Shown here: positions 48,329 to 56,889 of the stretch, piece after piece
Position numbering within the stretch: position 1 is the stretch's first letter
Layout of the letters: every line of letters begins with the position of its first letter
DNA from: Enterobacteriaceae endosymbiont of Donacia tomentosa
Lineage (GTDB): Bacteria; Pseudomonadota; Gammaproteobacteria; Enterobacterales; Enterobacteriaceae
Direction: 5' to 3'
Length of the DNA stretch: 64,000 nucleotides
NCBI RefSeq assembly: GCF_012571135.1
Contig: NZ_CP046216.1
Span: 126,312-190,311 of the forward strand
The notes under the pieces: model-generated
Databases searched by the model: none
Told to the model about the DNA's origin: nothing
The model's input: the letters and a program-made list of their open reading frames with translations, nothing else
Translations under genes and position numbers: made by a program

Positions 48329-49360
48329 TTATTTATTTTTTATACTGTATACAGAAAAGTTTTTATTTCTACATATAATACAGAATTTATACATTAATTT
48401 TGTAAAAATCTTAGAGTATGATACTGAATTATTAGTTACAAAACGAAATTCTCCATTATATTTAAGATATTTTTTTATACTTTTTAGTATTTTATAAATT
48501 ACTTTTAATGAAATTTTTTTTCCATCATGGATTGGAGGATTAGATATAATAAAATCAAATTTTTCATTAATATTAGAAAAAACATCACTAGAGATTACAT
48601 AACTATTTTGTATATTATTTTTATGTAATGTTTTTTTAGTTGAATTTATTGCTTTATAATCAATATCTGTTGATAAAATAACATTTTTCCCATTATTTAA
48701 TATATTTTCTCTTCCTATTACAGTAGAAATTACCCCTGCACCGCATCCTAAATCTAATATTTTTCCTTTAACTTTAAAATCAAGAGTTGAAATTAATAAT
48801 TTACTACCATTATCTAATTTATTACCACTAAAAACTCCAGGTAAATTATATATTTTATAATTTTTATAAAAATAAAAATTCCAATAATTTTCTTTATTAA
48901 AAATAATATTTTTTTTATAAAAAGAATGGAAAATTATACTTTTTCTTGCACAAATAATTTTATTAAAAACAATATCTAACTCTATTATATTATTAATTTG
49001 TTTTATACCACTATTATTCTCACCTATAATAAATATATCACTATTTAATGTTAAAATAGATAATATATTTTTTAAGAGAAAAACAGATTCACGTTTGTTT
49101 TTTAACCAAAAAAAGATAAGAACATTAAAGTTATAATTTTTAAAATTACTATTTAATAAACCATAATATATTTTTTCTCCAATTATTTTTTTTAACCATA
49201 AATAATAATCATACTTATGAGTATTAACAAAACTTGTTAAGGTATTTAAATATATTGGTATTTTATCATTAATATTTCCAGCAAAAATGACTTTGCGATT
49301 TATAAATTTATTCTTAAATTTACACAAAAAATATTTATTTATTGGTAATAATTTATACAT
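48329..49360 (-). CDS. rsmC: 16S rRNA m2G1207 methyltransferase RsmC
   Basis: RsmC methylates G1207 of 16S rRNA. I place the start at ATG 49360 (MYKLLPINKYFLC), giving 343 residues, the E. coli length; an ATG at 49384 would add eight. The N-terminal half is divergent but keeps KVIFAGNINDKIP and FIIGENNSGI; the C-terminal half has LPGVFS, SAM motif LDLGCGAGVIS and the catalytic NPPIHDG (usually NPPFHDG). The start overlaps the apaH stop by eight bases, so the two are probably translationally coupled. In E. coli rsmC is far from apaH, so this neighbourhood is new. Confidence 0.92.
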   Translation of the reverse strand: MYKLLPINKYFLCKFKNKFINRKVIFAGNINDKIPIYLNTLTSFVNTHKYDYYLWLKKIIGEKIYYGLLNSNFKNYNFNVLIFFWLKNKRESVFLLKNILSILTLNSDIFIIGENNSGIKQINNIIELDIVFNKIICARKSIIFHSFYKKNIIFNKENYWNFYFYKNYKIYNLPGVFSGNKLDNGSKLLISTLDFKVKGKILDLGCGAGVISTVIGRENILNNGKNVILSTDIDYKAINSTKKTLHKNNIQNSYVISSDVFSNINEKFDFIISNPPIHDGKKISLKVIYKILKSIKKYLKYNGEFRFVTNNSVSYSKIFTKLMYKFCIICRNKNFSVYSIKNK

Positions 49361-50204
49361 TTTTAAAAATTTTACAATCCTCACTATAAAATTTTTTATT
49401 TTCCCAAGAAAATATAGTTAATTGATTACCCCAACAACAACCTGTATCTAATCCTATAATATTTTTTGGGGTATATTGTCCTCCTTGTAAATCAGACCAA
49501 TGACCAAAAAATATTGTATATTTTTTATATATAATATTAGGCATCCAAAACCATGGTTGTAATTTTTTAGAAGAAATATCATTAGGAGCTTTTTTAGTTA
49601 ACATTTCTAATGTACCATCTGGATAACAGTATCTCATTTTTGTTAATGCATTAACAATAAAACTTAATCGTTTTAGTCCTATTAATGTATTATTTTTCCA
49701 ATCATTTTGTTGACTAATTTGGTTACTTATATATTTGAAAAATATTTCACTATTTTTACCAGAAATAATATTTCTTACTTCATTTGATACTGATAAAATT
49801 AAATTAATATTATTCCATTGAGGTGGGATACCTGCATGAGACATTAAAATTTTTTTTTTTTCATCAAATTGGACTAAAGGTTGGTATTTTAACCAAGAAT
49901 GTATTATTTTTATAATTTTTGCATCCTTTAATAATTGTAAAATTTTATCATCGTGAACATTTTTAGGATCATTAAATCCTAATACTAACGATAATAAATA
50001 TAAATCATGATTCCCTAATACTAATTTTATTGATTCTTTTATAGAATATAAATAATATAAAACATTGATAGAATCTGGACCTCGTGCTATTAAATCTCCT
50101 GTTATCCATAACTGATCTTTTTTGTGATTAAAATTAATTTTTTTTAATAAGGAAATAAATTCATTATAATAACCATGAATATCTCCAATCATATAAGTAG
50201 TCAT
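49353..50204 (-). CDS. apaH: Diadenosine tetraphosphatase (symmetrical) ApaH
   Basis: ApaH hydrolyses Ap4A to two ADP and also removes Np4 caps from RNA. The 283-residue product (E. coli 280) has all metallophosphatase motifs: GDIHG (7-11), GDLIARGP (36-43), GNHD (64-67), SHAGIPPQW, and FGHWSDLQGG with LDTGCCWG near the end. It follows apaG by 12 bases, the same rsmA-apaG-apaH order as E. coli. Confidence 0.96.
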   Translation of the reverse strand: MTTYMIGDIHGYYNEFISLLKKINFNHKKDQLWITGDLIARGPDSINVLYYLYSIKESIKLVLGNHDLYLLSLVLGFNDPKNVHDDKILQLLKDAKIIKIIHSWLKYQPLVQFDEKKKILMSHAGIPPQWNNINLILSVSNEVRNIISGKNSEIFFKYISNQISQQNDWKNNTLIGLKRLSFIVNALTKMRYCYPDGTLEMLTKKAPNDISSKKLQPWFWMPNIIYKKYTIFFGHWSDLQGGQYTPKNIIGLDTGCCWGNQLTIFSWENKKFYSEDCKIFKNV

Positions 50205-50216
50205 ATTTTTATAATA

Positions 50217-50594
50217 TTAATGAATATAAGTTTTAATTGCTAAACGAAAAACTGGAATATCTACATGATAAACATTATTATTTTCATCTATCATAATATA
50301 ATGTCCCTGCATTGTTCCAATAGGAGTTTCTAAAACAGCTCCACTAGTATAGTGGAAATTATTTCCTGGTTTAATATATGGTTTTTTACCTACTACACCT
50401 TCGCCATGTATTTGAGTTGTTTTACCATTACCATTTGTTATTATCCAATAACGACTAATTAATTGTAGTAATTTTTCACCTATATTATTGATTGTAATAG
50501 TATAAGCAAAAACATAACGATTAGCTTCAGGTATAGATTGTGATTCTATATAAACACTACGTACTTTTATATGAATCTGAGATAATATTTGCAT
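50217..50594 (-). CDS. apaG: ApaG (Co2+/Mg2+ efflux protein ApaG family)
   Basis: ApaG is a small beta-sandwich (DUF525) protein of unclear biochemical role. The 125-residue product has E. coli length and the family blocks [60 protein letters not shown]. It is embedded between rsmA (6 bases) and apaH (12 bases), which suggests a single transcript. Confidence 0.95.
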   Translation of the reverse strand: MQILSQIHIKVRSVYIESQSIPEANRYVFAYTITINNIGEKLLQLISRYWIITNGNGKTTQIHGEGVVGKKPYIKPGNNFHYTSGAVLETPIGTMQGHYIMIDENNNVYHVDIPVFRLAIKTYIH

Positions 50595-50600
50595 AGAAGT

Positions 50601-51401
50601 TTATATCCTTTTTCTATTTAATTCTAACCATTTAGCTAATTGACAATATTCTAATATAGAAACATTTTCAGCGCGAATTTTGTAATCAATACCTAAATAA
50701 TCCAATTCTTCTATAGAAAATAAATTACTTAAACTATTACGTAAAATTTTTCTTCTCATACTAAAAGCTTGTTTAACTATTTTACTTAAAAAATAAATAT
50801 TCTTTAATGTATAAGAATTATTAATATGGGGTCTTAAACAGACCATATTAGAAATTATTTTAGGTATAGGGAAAAAAGAATTAGGACTAATTTCCATTAA
50901 TAATTTAATTCTACAAAATAATTGCGTCATTATACTTAAACATCCATAATTTTTTCCCCCAGGATTAGCAATTAAACGATTTGCAACTTCTTTTTGTAGT
51001 ATAAAATTCATATCTTTAATATTATTTAAAAAATTAAATAAATTAAATATTACTGCAGTAGATATATTATACGGTAAACTACCAAATATACGTATTCTTT
51101 TTTTTAATTTTTTCATCAAAATAAGATAATTAAAACTTAAAGCATTATTTAAAATAATATCTACATTAGAATGTAACAAAATTTTATTATTTTTTAAAAT
51201 ATTCACAAAATTTTTATCAATTTCGATAACAGAAATATTTTTGCTATACTTAGTCATTGGAACAGTTAAAGCTCCTAATCCAGGACCTATTTCTATAAAA
51301 TGATGATGATGCTTTGGATTTATTAAAAATATAATGTTATTAATAATGTGTAAATTTTTTAATAAATGTTGCCCATATTTTTTTTTAAAAAAAATTTTCA
51401 T
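50601..51401 (-). CDS. rsmA: 16S rRNA m6,2A1518/1519 dimethyltransferase RsmA (KsgA)
   Basis: RsmA dimethylates two adjacent adenosines near the 3' end of 16S rRNA, a late 30S checkpoint. The 266-residue product (E. coli 273) has the start GQHLLK (10-15), SAM motif EIGPGLGALT (37-46) and VIEIDKN. The catalytic motif is SLPY (108-111, Ser codon AGT) instead of the usual NLPY; Ser occurs at this place in some related N6-adenine methyltransferases, so activity may persist. The substrate-binding PNSFFPIPKI and C-terminal domain are present. pdxA, which sits between surA and rsmA in E. coli, is missing; surA lies 68 bases upstream. Confidence 0.95.
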   Translation of the reverse strand: MKIFFKKKYGQHLLKNLHIINNIIFLINPKHHHHFIEIGPGLGALTVPMTKYSKNISVIEIDKNFVNILKNNKILLHSNVDIILNNALSFNYLILMKKLKKRIRIFGSLPYNISTAVIFNLFNFLNNIKDMNFILQKEVANRLIANPGGKNYGCLSIMTQLFCRIKLLMEISPNSFFPIPKIISNMVCLRPHINNSYTLKNIYFLSKIVKQAFSMRRKILRNSLSNLFSIEELDYLGIDYKIRAENVSILEYCQLAKWLELNRKRI

Positions 51402-51469
51402 AAAATGATATATTGTTGTCTAAATCTTTATTTTTTATATAAATTAATGTAATTGTTACATATTAAATA

Positions 51470-52783
51470 TTATCTATTATTACAATAAATATTTGTTTGT
51501 GAAGACAAAAAATTTTTTATATATATTCTATTCATATATTCAGATATAAAATTATCTGCTCCTTTATTAAAATTTGCTTGAAGAATTAAATTATAAGCTT
51601 TCTTTTTAAAGAAAGACATCTTGGGAAAATTATCTTTTTTCCCTAATAATTGTATTATATAAAAACCATCTGGACCTTCAATAGGAAGGCTAATTTGATT
51701 TATTTTTAATTTTTTTATAATTTTTTGAAATTTTGGATTAAAATACTCTAAAGGAGTCCATCTAATGTTATTTTTAAATTTAATTACATCATTATCTTCT
51801 GAGAAAAAATTCATTGCTTTATAAAAAGACATTCTTTTTTTTAAAATATTAAAATAAATATTTTTTATTTTTTTCAAAGGAATTTTTTTATTTAAAGAAT
51901 TTTTTTTAATAAAAATAAATCTTATTAAAATTTTTTTGTTTTTAACATTTTCTTTTATGAAAGTATCATTTATTTTTAAAAGATATAATTTTGAATTTAA
52001 ATATATAGGACCTATAACATCATCTTTTTTAGATGAATTTAAGTAATTAATAAGTATTTGCGGAAATCGATCATTCCATCTTAAATTTACTTTTATAATT
52101 TTTTTCTCATAAATCCATAAATTTTCTTGTTTTTTTCTTAAATTACTACTAATATTTTTATTTGTTAAAATATTGCTTAATTTTTTTAATAAATTTAATT
52201 TATAGTTAAAATCATTATCTAAAGAAAATTTATTTATTGGAATATAGAATATAGAAATGTCATATTTTATTAATTTTTTATACTTTAAATATAATTGTTT
52301 AGCTAATGAATTTACTTCTTCACTAAGAACACTTAATTTTTGTTTATTTATTAAACTTTTCAAAATATATATCATTAAATTTTGTCGCATTATTTGACGA
52401 TATTGATCATAATTAATATTATTTTTTATAAGATTATCTTTTAGATCTTGTAAAGAAATATTATTTTCTTTGTGTACATTTAGTATAAAATCATCTAAAT
52501 TTTTTTCTGAAACAAAAATATTATTATTTTTACTAATTTGTAAAAAAATGTTATTTTTTATGAAGTCCTGGATTATATGATTATTTATAGTTTGCTGTTG
52601 AAAATATTTGTCTTTGTCACTATTCATATTAAATGCATTAAAGAGATTACAAATATCGTTTTTAGAAATCATATCATGATCAATAATAATTGCAATATTA
52701 TCAATATTTTTTACTGATGCAAAAACATAATTCCATATAGAAAAGGACATAACTATTAAAAATACTATTTTTTTTATTGTCAT
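51470..52783 (-). CDS. surA: Periplasmic chaperone/peptidyl-prolyl isomerase SurA
   Basis: SurA escorts outer-membrane proteins across the periplasm. The 437-residue product (E. coli 428) has a signal peptide of about 22 residues ending VFA, an N-terminal chaperone domain with NDICNLFNAF and the YRQIMRQNLMI helix, a degenerate first parvulin domain, and a second with KINQISLPIEGPDGFYIIQLLGKKD. The final C-terminal helix is present. Sequence drift is high and Lys/Asn-rich. Next to it lptD, its best-known client and its E. coli neighbour, is missing, and so is pdxA downstream. Confidence 0.93.
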   Translation of the reverse strand: MTIKKIVFLIVMSFSIWNYVFASVKNIDNIAIIIDHDMISKNDICNLFNAFNMNSDKDKYFQQQTINNHIIQDFIKNNIFLQISKNNNIFVSEKNLDDFILNVHKENNISLQDLKDNLIKNNINYDQYRQIMRQNLMIYILKSLINKQKLSVLSEEVNSLAKQLYLKYKKLIKYDISIFYIPINKFSLDNDFNYKLNLLKKLSNILTNKNISSNLRKKQENLWIYEKKIIKVNLRWNDRFPQILINYLNSSKKDDVIGPIYLNSKLYLLKINDTFIKENVKNKKILIRFIFIKKNSLNKKIPLKKIKNIYFNILKKRMSFYKAMNFFSEDNDVIKFKNNIRWTPLEYFNPKFQKIIKKLKINQISLPIEGPDGFYIIQLLGKKDNFPKMSFFKKKAYNLILQANFNKGADNFISEYMNRIYIKNFLSSQTNIYCNNR

Positions 52784-52992
52784 TATAATTCCATATTAAA
52801 TAAATTTAATTTATAATATTAAAATATATTTAATATTTTAATTTTTTTCGAATTTAATTAAAATATTTAATTTTATTTTTTATTAGTTAGTTGTTTTTAT
52901 AAAAATACTTAAAGATTAATTTATTATTTAATTATAATATATAATGCATAGATTAATAAAGTATGTTTTGAATATATTTACTTGAGGAATAT

Positions 52993-53865
52993 ATGTTTTT
53001 TTACTGGGTAAACTTATTTGGATTATTAATTAACTTATTAAGTAATAATAATATTATCAATACATTATTTATAATATTTATTATTTATCTAATTAATAAA
53101 ATAAATACATTTTATACTAATAAAAATTACAAACATTATCAATGTCATATAAAAAAAACTTTTATTAAAACTACTTTTGAAGTTATGGGTTATATAAGTA
53201 AATCTAAGGGTTTTGTTACTCAAAATGATATTAATATGGTAACAAAATTAATAAGAGAAATGAATTTAAATAAGAAAGACACAATTTTTGTTCAAAATGC
53301 ATTTAATAATGGTAAAAAATATAATTATCCTTTAGTTTACAAATTAAATAATTTATATTATTTAATTTATAATCAAAATAATTTAATAAATCAATTTGTA
53401 AGTATCCAAATACAGTTATCTTATGCTAATAATTATTTAGATAATAAAACTAAAAAAATATTACATATTATATTTCAAGAATTAAATTTATCTATGCATA
53501 ATATTATCATGATTGTAAATAATCTAAATAACGTAAATATTAATATTAGAGATTTATTTACACAAAATTTCTACGAAAAAAACACAAAACAAAAAAACTA
53601 TAATAGTTATGATAATCATACATATGAAAATAGAAATCATTATAAATCTGATATAGATAAAGCATATGAATTATTAAATGTAAAACATAGTGATAATTTA
53701 GTCACAATTAAAAGAGCATATCATAAATTAATTAGTAAATATCACCCGGATAAACTAATATCAAAAGGTTATTCACCCAAGCAGTTAGAAATTGCGAAAA
53801 TTAAAACACAAGAAATACATAAGGCATATCATTTGATAAAAAAAGAGAGACAAAAAACTATATAG
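52993..53865 (+). CDS. djlA: Membrane-anchored DnaJ-like co-chaperone DjlA
   Basis: DjlA is an inner-membrane J-protein that works with DnaK and, in E. coli, can activate the Rcs capsule pathway. The 290-residue product (E. coli 271) has an N-terminal membrane segment (about 7-37), the TerB-like domain with TTFEVMGYISKSKG and QNAFNNGKKYNYPL, a low-complexity linker, and a C-terminal J-domain with HPD at 251-253. A GAGG Shine-Dalgarno precedes the ATG. In E. coli the order is djlA-lptD-surA; here lptD is missing from the 209-base gap between the divergent djlA and surA. Confidence 0.94.
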   Translation: MFFYWVNLFGLLINLLSNNNIINTLFIIFIIYLINKINTFYTNKNYKHYQCHIKKTFIKTTFEVMGYISKSKGFVTQNDINMVTKLIREMNLNKKDTIFVQNAFNNGKKYNYPLVYKLNNLYYLIYNQNNLINQFVSIQIQLSYANNYLDNKTKKILHIIFQELNLSMHNIIMIVNNLNNVNINIRDLFTQNFYEKNTKQKNYNSYDNHTYENRNHYKSDIDKAYELLNVKHSDNLVTIKRAYHKLISKYHPDKLISKGYSPKQLEIAKIKTQEIHKAYHLIKKERQKTI

Positions 53866-53903
53866 TTAAAACACACGTATTATGTAATTTTATACATCAT
53901 AAT

Positions 53904-54290
53904 TTACGCTTTTTCAATTATAACTATTGCGCAAGTATATTTTTTTTCGTCTGATAAAGAAACATGTATTTTACAATTATTTTTTTTTTTTAAAATTTTA
54001 AATGCTTGATTATAAAATCTTAATTTAGGTTTTCCTTTTTTATTATGTAATAATTCTATTTGATTAAAAAATATTCCACAAGTAAAACCAGTATTTAAAG
54101 CTTTCACTGCAGCTTCTTTTACTACAAAATATTTTGCTAAAAAATTGATTTTATTGTTTGAATTTGTTTGATATATTACTAATTCATTCTTAGTTAGAAT
54201 TTTATATGCAAAAAGATCTCCAAAATGTATAAACACTTTTTTTATTCTTTTTATCTCTATAATATCAATTCCAATACCCACAATACTCAT
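53904..54290 (-). CDS. acpS: Holo-(acyl-carrier-protein) synthase AcpS
   Basis: AcpS transfers the phosphopantetheine arm of coenzyme A to acyl carrier protein for fatty-acid synthesis. The 128-residue product (E. coli 126) has the metal-binding D9 (GIGIDIIEI) and E59 (FVVKEAAVKAL) and the HVSLSDEKKYTCAIVI end. It lies 33 bases after era on the same strand. In E. coli recO and pdxJ lie between era and acpS; both are missing here. Confidence 0.95.
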   Translation of the reverse strand: MSIVGIGIDIIEIKRIKKVFIHFGDLFAYKILTKNELVIYQTNSNNKINFLAKYFVVKEAAVKALNTGFTCGIFFNQIELLHNKKGKPKLRFYNQAFKILKKKNNCKIHVSLSDEKKYTCAIVIIEKA

Positions 54291-54323
54291 AAAAAAATCT
54301 CTAATATCAAAAAACTTTATTTA

Positions 54324-55154
54324 TTATTGTACTTTAACCCATAATTTTAAATTAACTATTTTTTTTAATATTTCTTCTATATTTTTTTTTGATTTATGTG
54401 TAATTAATTTAATTATTTTAGCATTTTTGCCTATTAAAATTTTTTTTTGATTAAGAGTTTTTACAAAAAGAAAAATTTTTATTTCTTTTTGTTTATTTAT
54501 TTCTTCTATAATAAAAGAATCTACTGTAATTTTTATTAAATAAGGAATTTCTTTATGTATATACTTCATTATATTTTCTCTTATAATTTCTTTCACAAAA
54601 AACTCTTTTGTTTGATCAGTAATAATATTATCTGGATAATGGTGTTTACTTTTTAATAAATTATTACATATGAAATTATTGATAATATTAGTATGTAATT
54701 TATATTTTGCTGAAATAATAAATAAGTAAACAAATTTAATTTTTTTTTGAAGAAAATCAATATGTGGTAGTAATATTTTTTTATCAGAAATTTTATCAAT
54801 TTTATTAATTATAATAATTATTGGAATATTAATATTATTTAAAATTTTAATGATTTTTTTTTCTGCATATCCCCATTTATTTCGATCTAAAATAAATAAA
54901 ACATAATTTAATTTATTATGATATAACACGTTGTGAATGTGACTTTGGTTGTATATAATACCTGGAGTATCAATATACTTTATTTGATAAGATTTATAAT
55001 TATATATTCCTGTTATATTACAATAAGTAGTATTAATTTTATGGGAAGTAATAGATATTTTTTCTCCTATTAATGTATTTAATAAAGTAGATTTACCAAC
55101 ATTAGATCTACCTAAGATTAATACACAGCCATAATAAGAATTTTTTCTTTCCAA
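54324..55154 (-). CDS. era: Ribosome-assembly GTPase Era, short C-terminus
   Basis: Era binds the 3' end of 16S rRNA and helps assemble the 30S subunit. The 276-residue product (E. coli 301) has G1 GRSNVGKS (15-22), effector-region NTT, G3 DTPG (62-65), G4 NKID (117-120) and a KH RNA-binding domain with IGKNAKIIKLI. It stops at LKLWVKVQ, so the about 25 residues that follow the KH domain in E. coli are missing. The region between G3 and G4 is shortened too. It follows rnc by 31 bases in the usual rnc-era order. Confidence 0.95.
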   Translation of the reverse strand: MERKNSYYGCVLILGRSNVGKSTLLNTLIGEKISITSHKINTTYCNITGIYNYKSYQIKYIDTPGIIYNQSHIHNVLYHNKLNYVLFILDRNKWGYAEKKIIKILNNINIPIIIIINKIDKISDKKILLPHIDFLQKKIKFVYLFIISAKYKLHTNIINNFICNNLLKSKHHYPDNIITDQTKEFFVKEIIRENIMKYIHKEIPYLIKITVDSFIIEEINKQKEIKIFLFVKTLNQKKILIGKNAKIIKLITHKSKKNIEEILKKIVNLKLWVKVQ

Positions 55155-55185
55155 ATATATTCCTCTCTTTTTACATAAAAAATAA

Positions 55186-55869
55186 TTAGATTTGGATACC
55201 TAATTTTTTTAATGCTTGTTCTGCAGCAGATTGTTCTGCTTTACGTCGACTAGACCCAATCCCAGTAATAATTTCAGACATACCACTAATTTTACATTGT
55301 ATTGTAAATTTTTGATTGTGTACTTCTCCATTAATTTGTAGAATAAAATAATATGGTAATGGAAGATGAAATCTTTGTAAATATTCCTGTAATCTAGTTT
55401 TGGGATCTTTCTGATTATTACCTGGTAATATTTTACCTAATCTAAATTGATACCAAATTAATATTATTTTTTCTACTATTTTTATATTACTATCTAAACA
55501 TATGCTTCCAATTAGCGCTTCCATTGTATCTGCCAGTATAGATTCTCTATTATATCCTCCATTTTTAAATTCTCCGGGTCCTAAAAATAAATATTTTCCT
55601 AATTTAAATTCTCTTGCTATACTAGCCAAAGTATTACCTCTAACTAAAGTAGCACGCATACGACTCATATTACCTTCATTAACACCAGGAAATTTATTAT
55701 ATAATGCTTTAGCTATTATATAACTCAGTATTGAATCTCCTAAAAATTCTAATCTTTCATTATGGTTACTACTAGCACTACGATGTGTTAAAGCCTGATA
55801 TAATAAATTCTGATGATTAAAAACATAACCTAATCTTTGTTGTAATCTATTAATCATAATAAAATTCAT
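55186..55869 (-). CDS. rnc: Ribonuclease III
   Basis: RNase III cuts double-stranded RNA, including 30S rRNA precursors. The 227-residue product (E. coli 226) is highly conserved: signature [12 protein letters not shown] with E38, E41 and D45, D114 and E117 in ADTMEAL, then a double-stranded-RNA-binding domain with [11 protein letters not shown] and [18 protein letters not shown]. It sits between lepB and era, as in E. coli. It could act on long hairpins such as the secA/dnaJ one (inference). Confidence 0.97.
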   Translation of the reverse strand: MNFIMINRLQQRLGYVFNHQNLLYQALTHRSASSNHNERLEFLGDSILSYIIAKALYNKFPGVNEGNMSRMRATLVRGNTLASIAREFKLGKYLFLGPGEFKNGGYNRESILADTMEALIGSICLDSNIKIVEKIILIWYQFRLGKILPGNNQKDPKTRLQEYLQRFHLPLPYYFILQINGEVHNQKFTIQCKISGMSEIITGIGSSRRKAEQSAAEQALKKLGIQI

Positions 55870-55928
55870 ATAATTGTATTTTAAATTTTTAACTTTTTAT
55901 ATAAAATATATAATATTTATTTAATTAA

Positions 55929-56873
55929 TTAATTAATCCAATGTATTCTATTAAATCTAATTTTTGGTAAATGATTTATTTTTTTATCAATGCTCAACCA
56001 AATAAATACAGCCTTACCTAACAAATATTTTTTATCAACAAATCCCCAATATCTACTATCATAACTATCATCACGATTATCTCCCATAACAAAATAAGAT
56101 TCTTTCGGTACAATCCAAGTATATATGGACTGATTTTTTTGTCGATATATTTTTAATGATTCGTTAATAATTTCTGGTAAGAAAATAATTTTATGAGATA
56201 ATTGATCTATTTTTTCTATATATTCAAAAAACCTTAACCCACCAAAAAAAGAACTTTTTATGGATTTTTGGTAGAAATTATTTCCTGATATTTTATTTAA
56301 TATTTGAAAAGTTTGAATAAAAGAACTTTTTTTTAATTTGCTATATTTAATACTTGTTTTATTTATATTTTTCTTATTATTTTTTTTAACAATTAATATA
56401 ATTTGCTTGTTTTTTATATTATAAATAATTTTATCTCCTGGCAATCCAATAATTCTTTTAATAAAATTAACTTTTATATTCTTAGGATATTGAAATACTA
56501 CTACATCACCTCTTTTAGGTAATTTATTATCAATAATAATTTTATTATTTATAGGATTTTTAATTCCATAAATAAATTTGTTTACTAATATAAAATCTCC
56601 AATTAATAAAGTAGGCATCATCGACCCAGATGGTATATAAAATGGTTCATATAAAAATGACCGAACTAAAAAAATTAATAATATAAAAGGAAATAAAGAA
56701 CTTATTTCTTCTTTCCAAGAATTTTTTTCTTTTATAGAAAAGTTTTTGTAATATAAATTATTTATTTTTTTATTCAAAATAAAATTATTTAATATTCGGA
56801 TTTTATAAAAAAACCATAAACACCCTGTTATAAAAATACATAAAATTAATATTTTTGTATATATATTATTCAT
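55929..56873 (-). CDS. lepB: Signal peptidase I (LepB)
   Basis: LepB removes signal peptides from exported proteins, such as SurA and PotD in this window. The 314-residue product (E. coli 324) has membrane segments at about 5-22 and 59-72, the catalytic serine S84 in PSGSMMPTL and the catalytic lysine K139 in FIKRIIGLPGD, then GDNRDDSYDSRYWGFV. The middle periplasmic domain is variable. A TTAA repeat overlaps the stop codon region. It follows lepA by 16 bases. Confidence 0.95.
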   Translation of the reverse strand: MNNIYTKILILCIFITGCLWFFYKIRILNNFILNKKINNLYYKNFSIKEKNSWKEEISSLFPFILLIFLVRSFLYEPFYIPSGSMMPTLLIGDFILVNKFIYGIKNPINNKIIIDNKLPKRGDVVVFQYPKNIKVNFIKRIIGLPGDKIIYNIKNKQIILIVKKNNKKNINKTSIKYSKLKKSSFIQTFQILNKISGNNFYQKSIKSSFFGGLRFFEYIEKIDQLSHKIIFLPEIINESLKIYRQKNQSIYTWIVPKESYFVMGDNRDDSYDSRYWGFVDKKYLLGKAVFIWLSIDKKINHLPKIRFNRIHWIN

Positions 56874-56889
56874 ATTTTGTTTTAAAAAT

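Noticed and set aside
52818-52842. 10-bp A/T hairpin followed by T tract between surA and djlA
   Set aside because: The genes are divergent, so no terminator is expected, and the stem has no G:C pairs.
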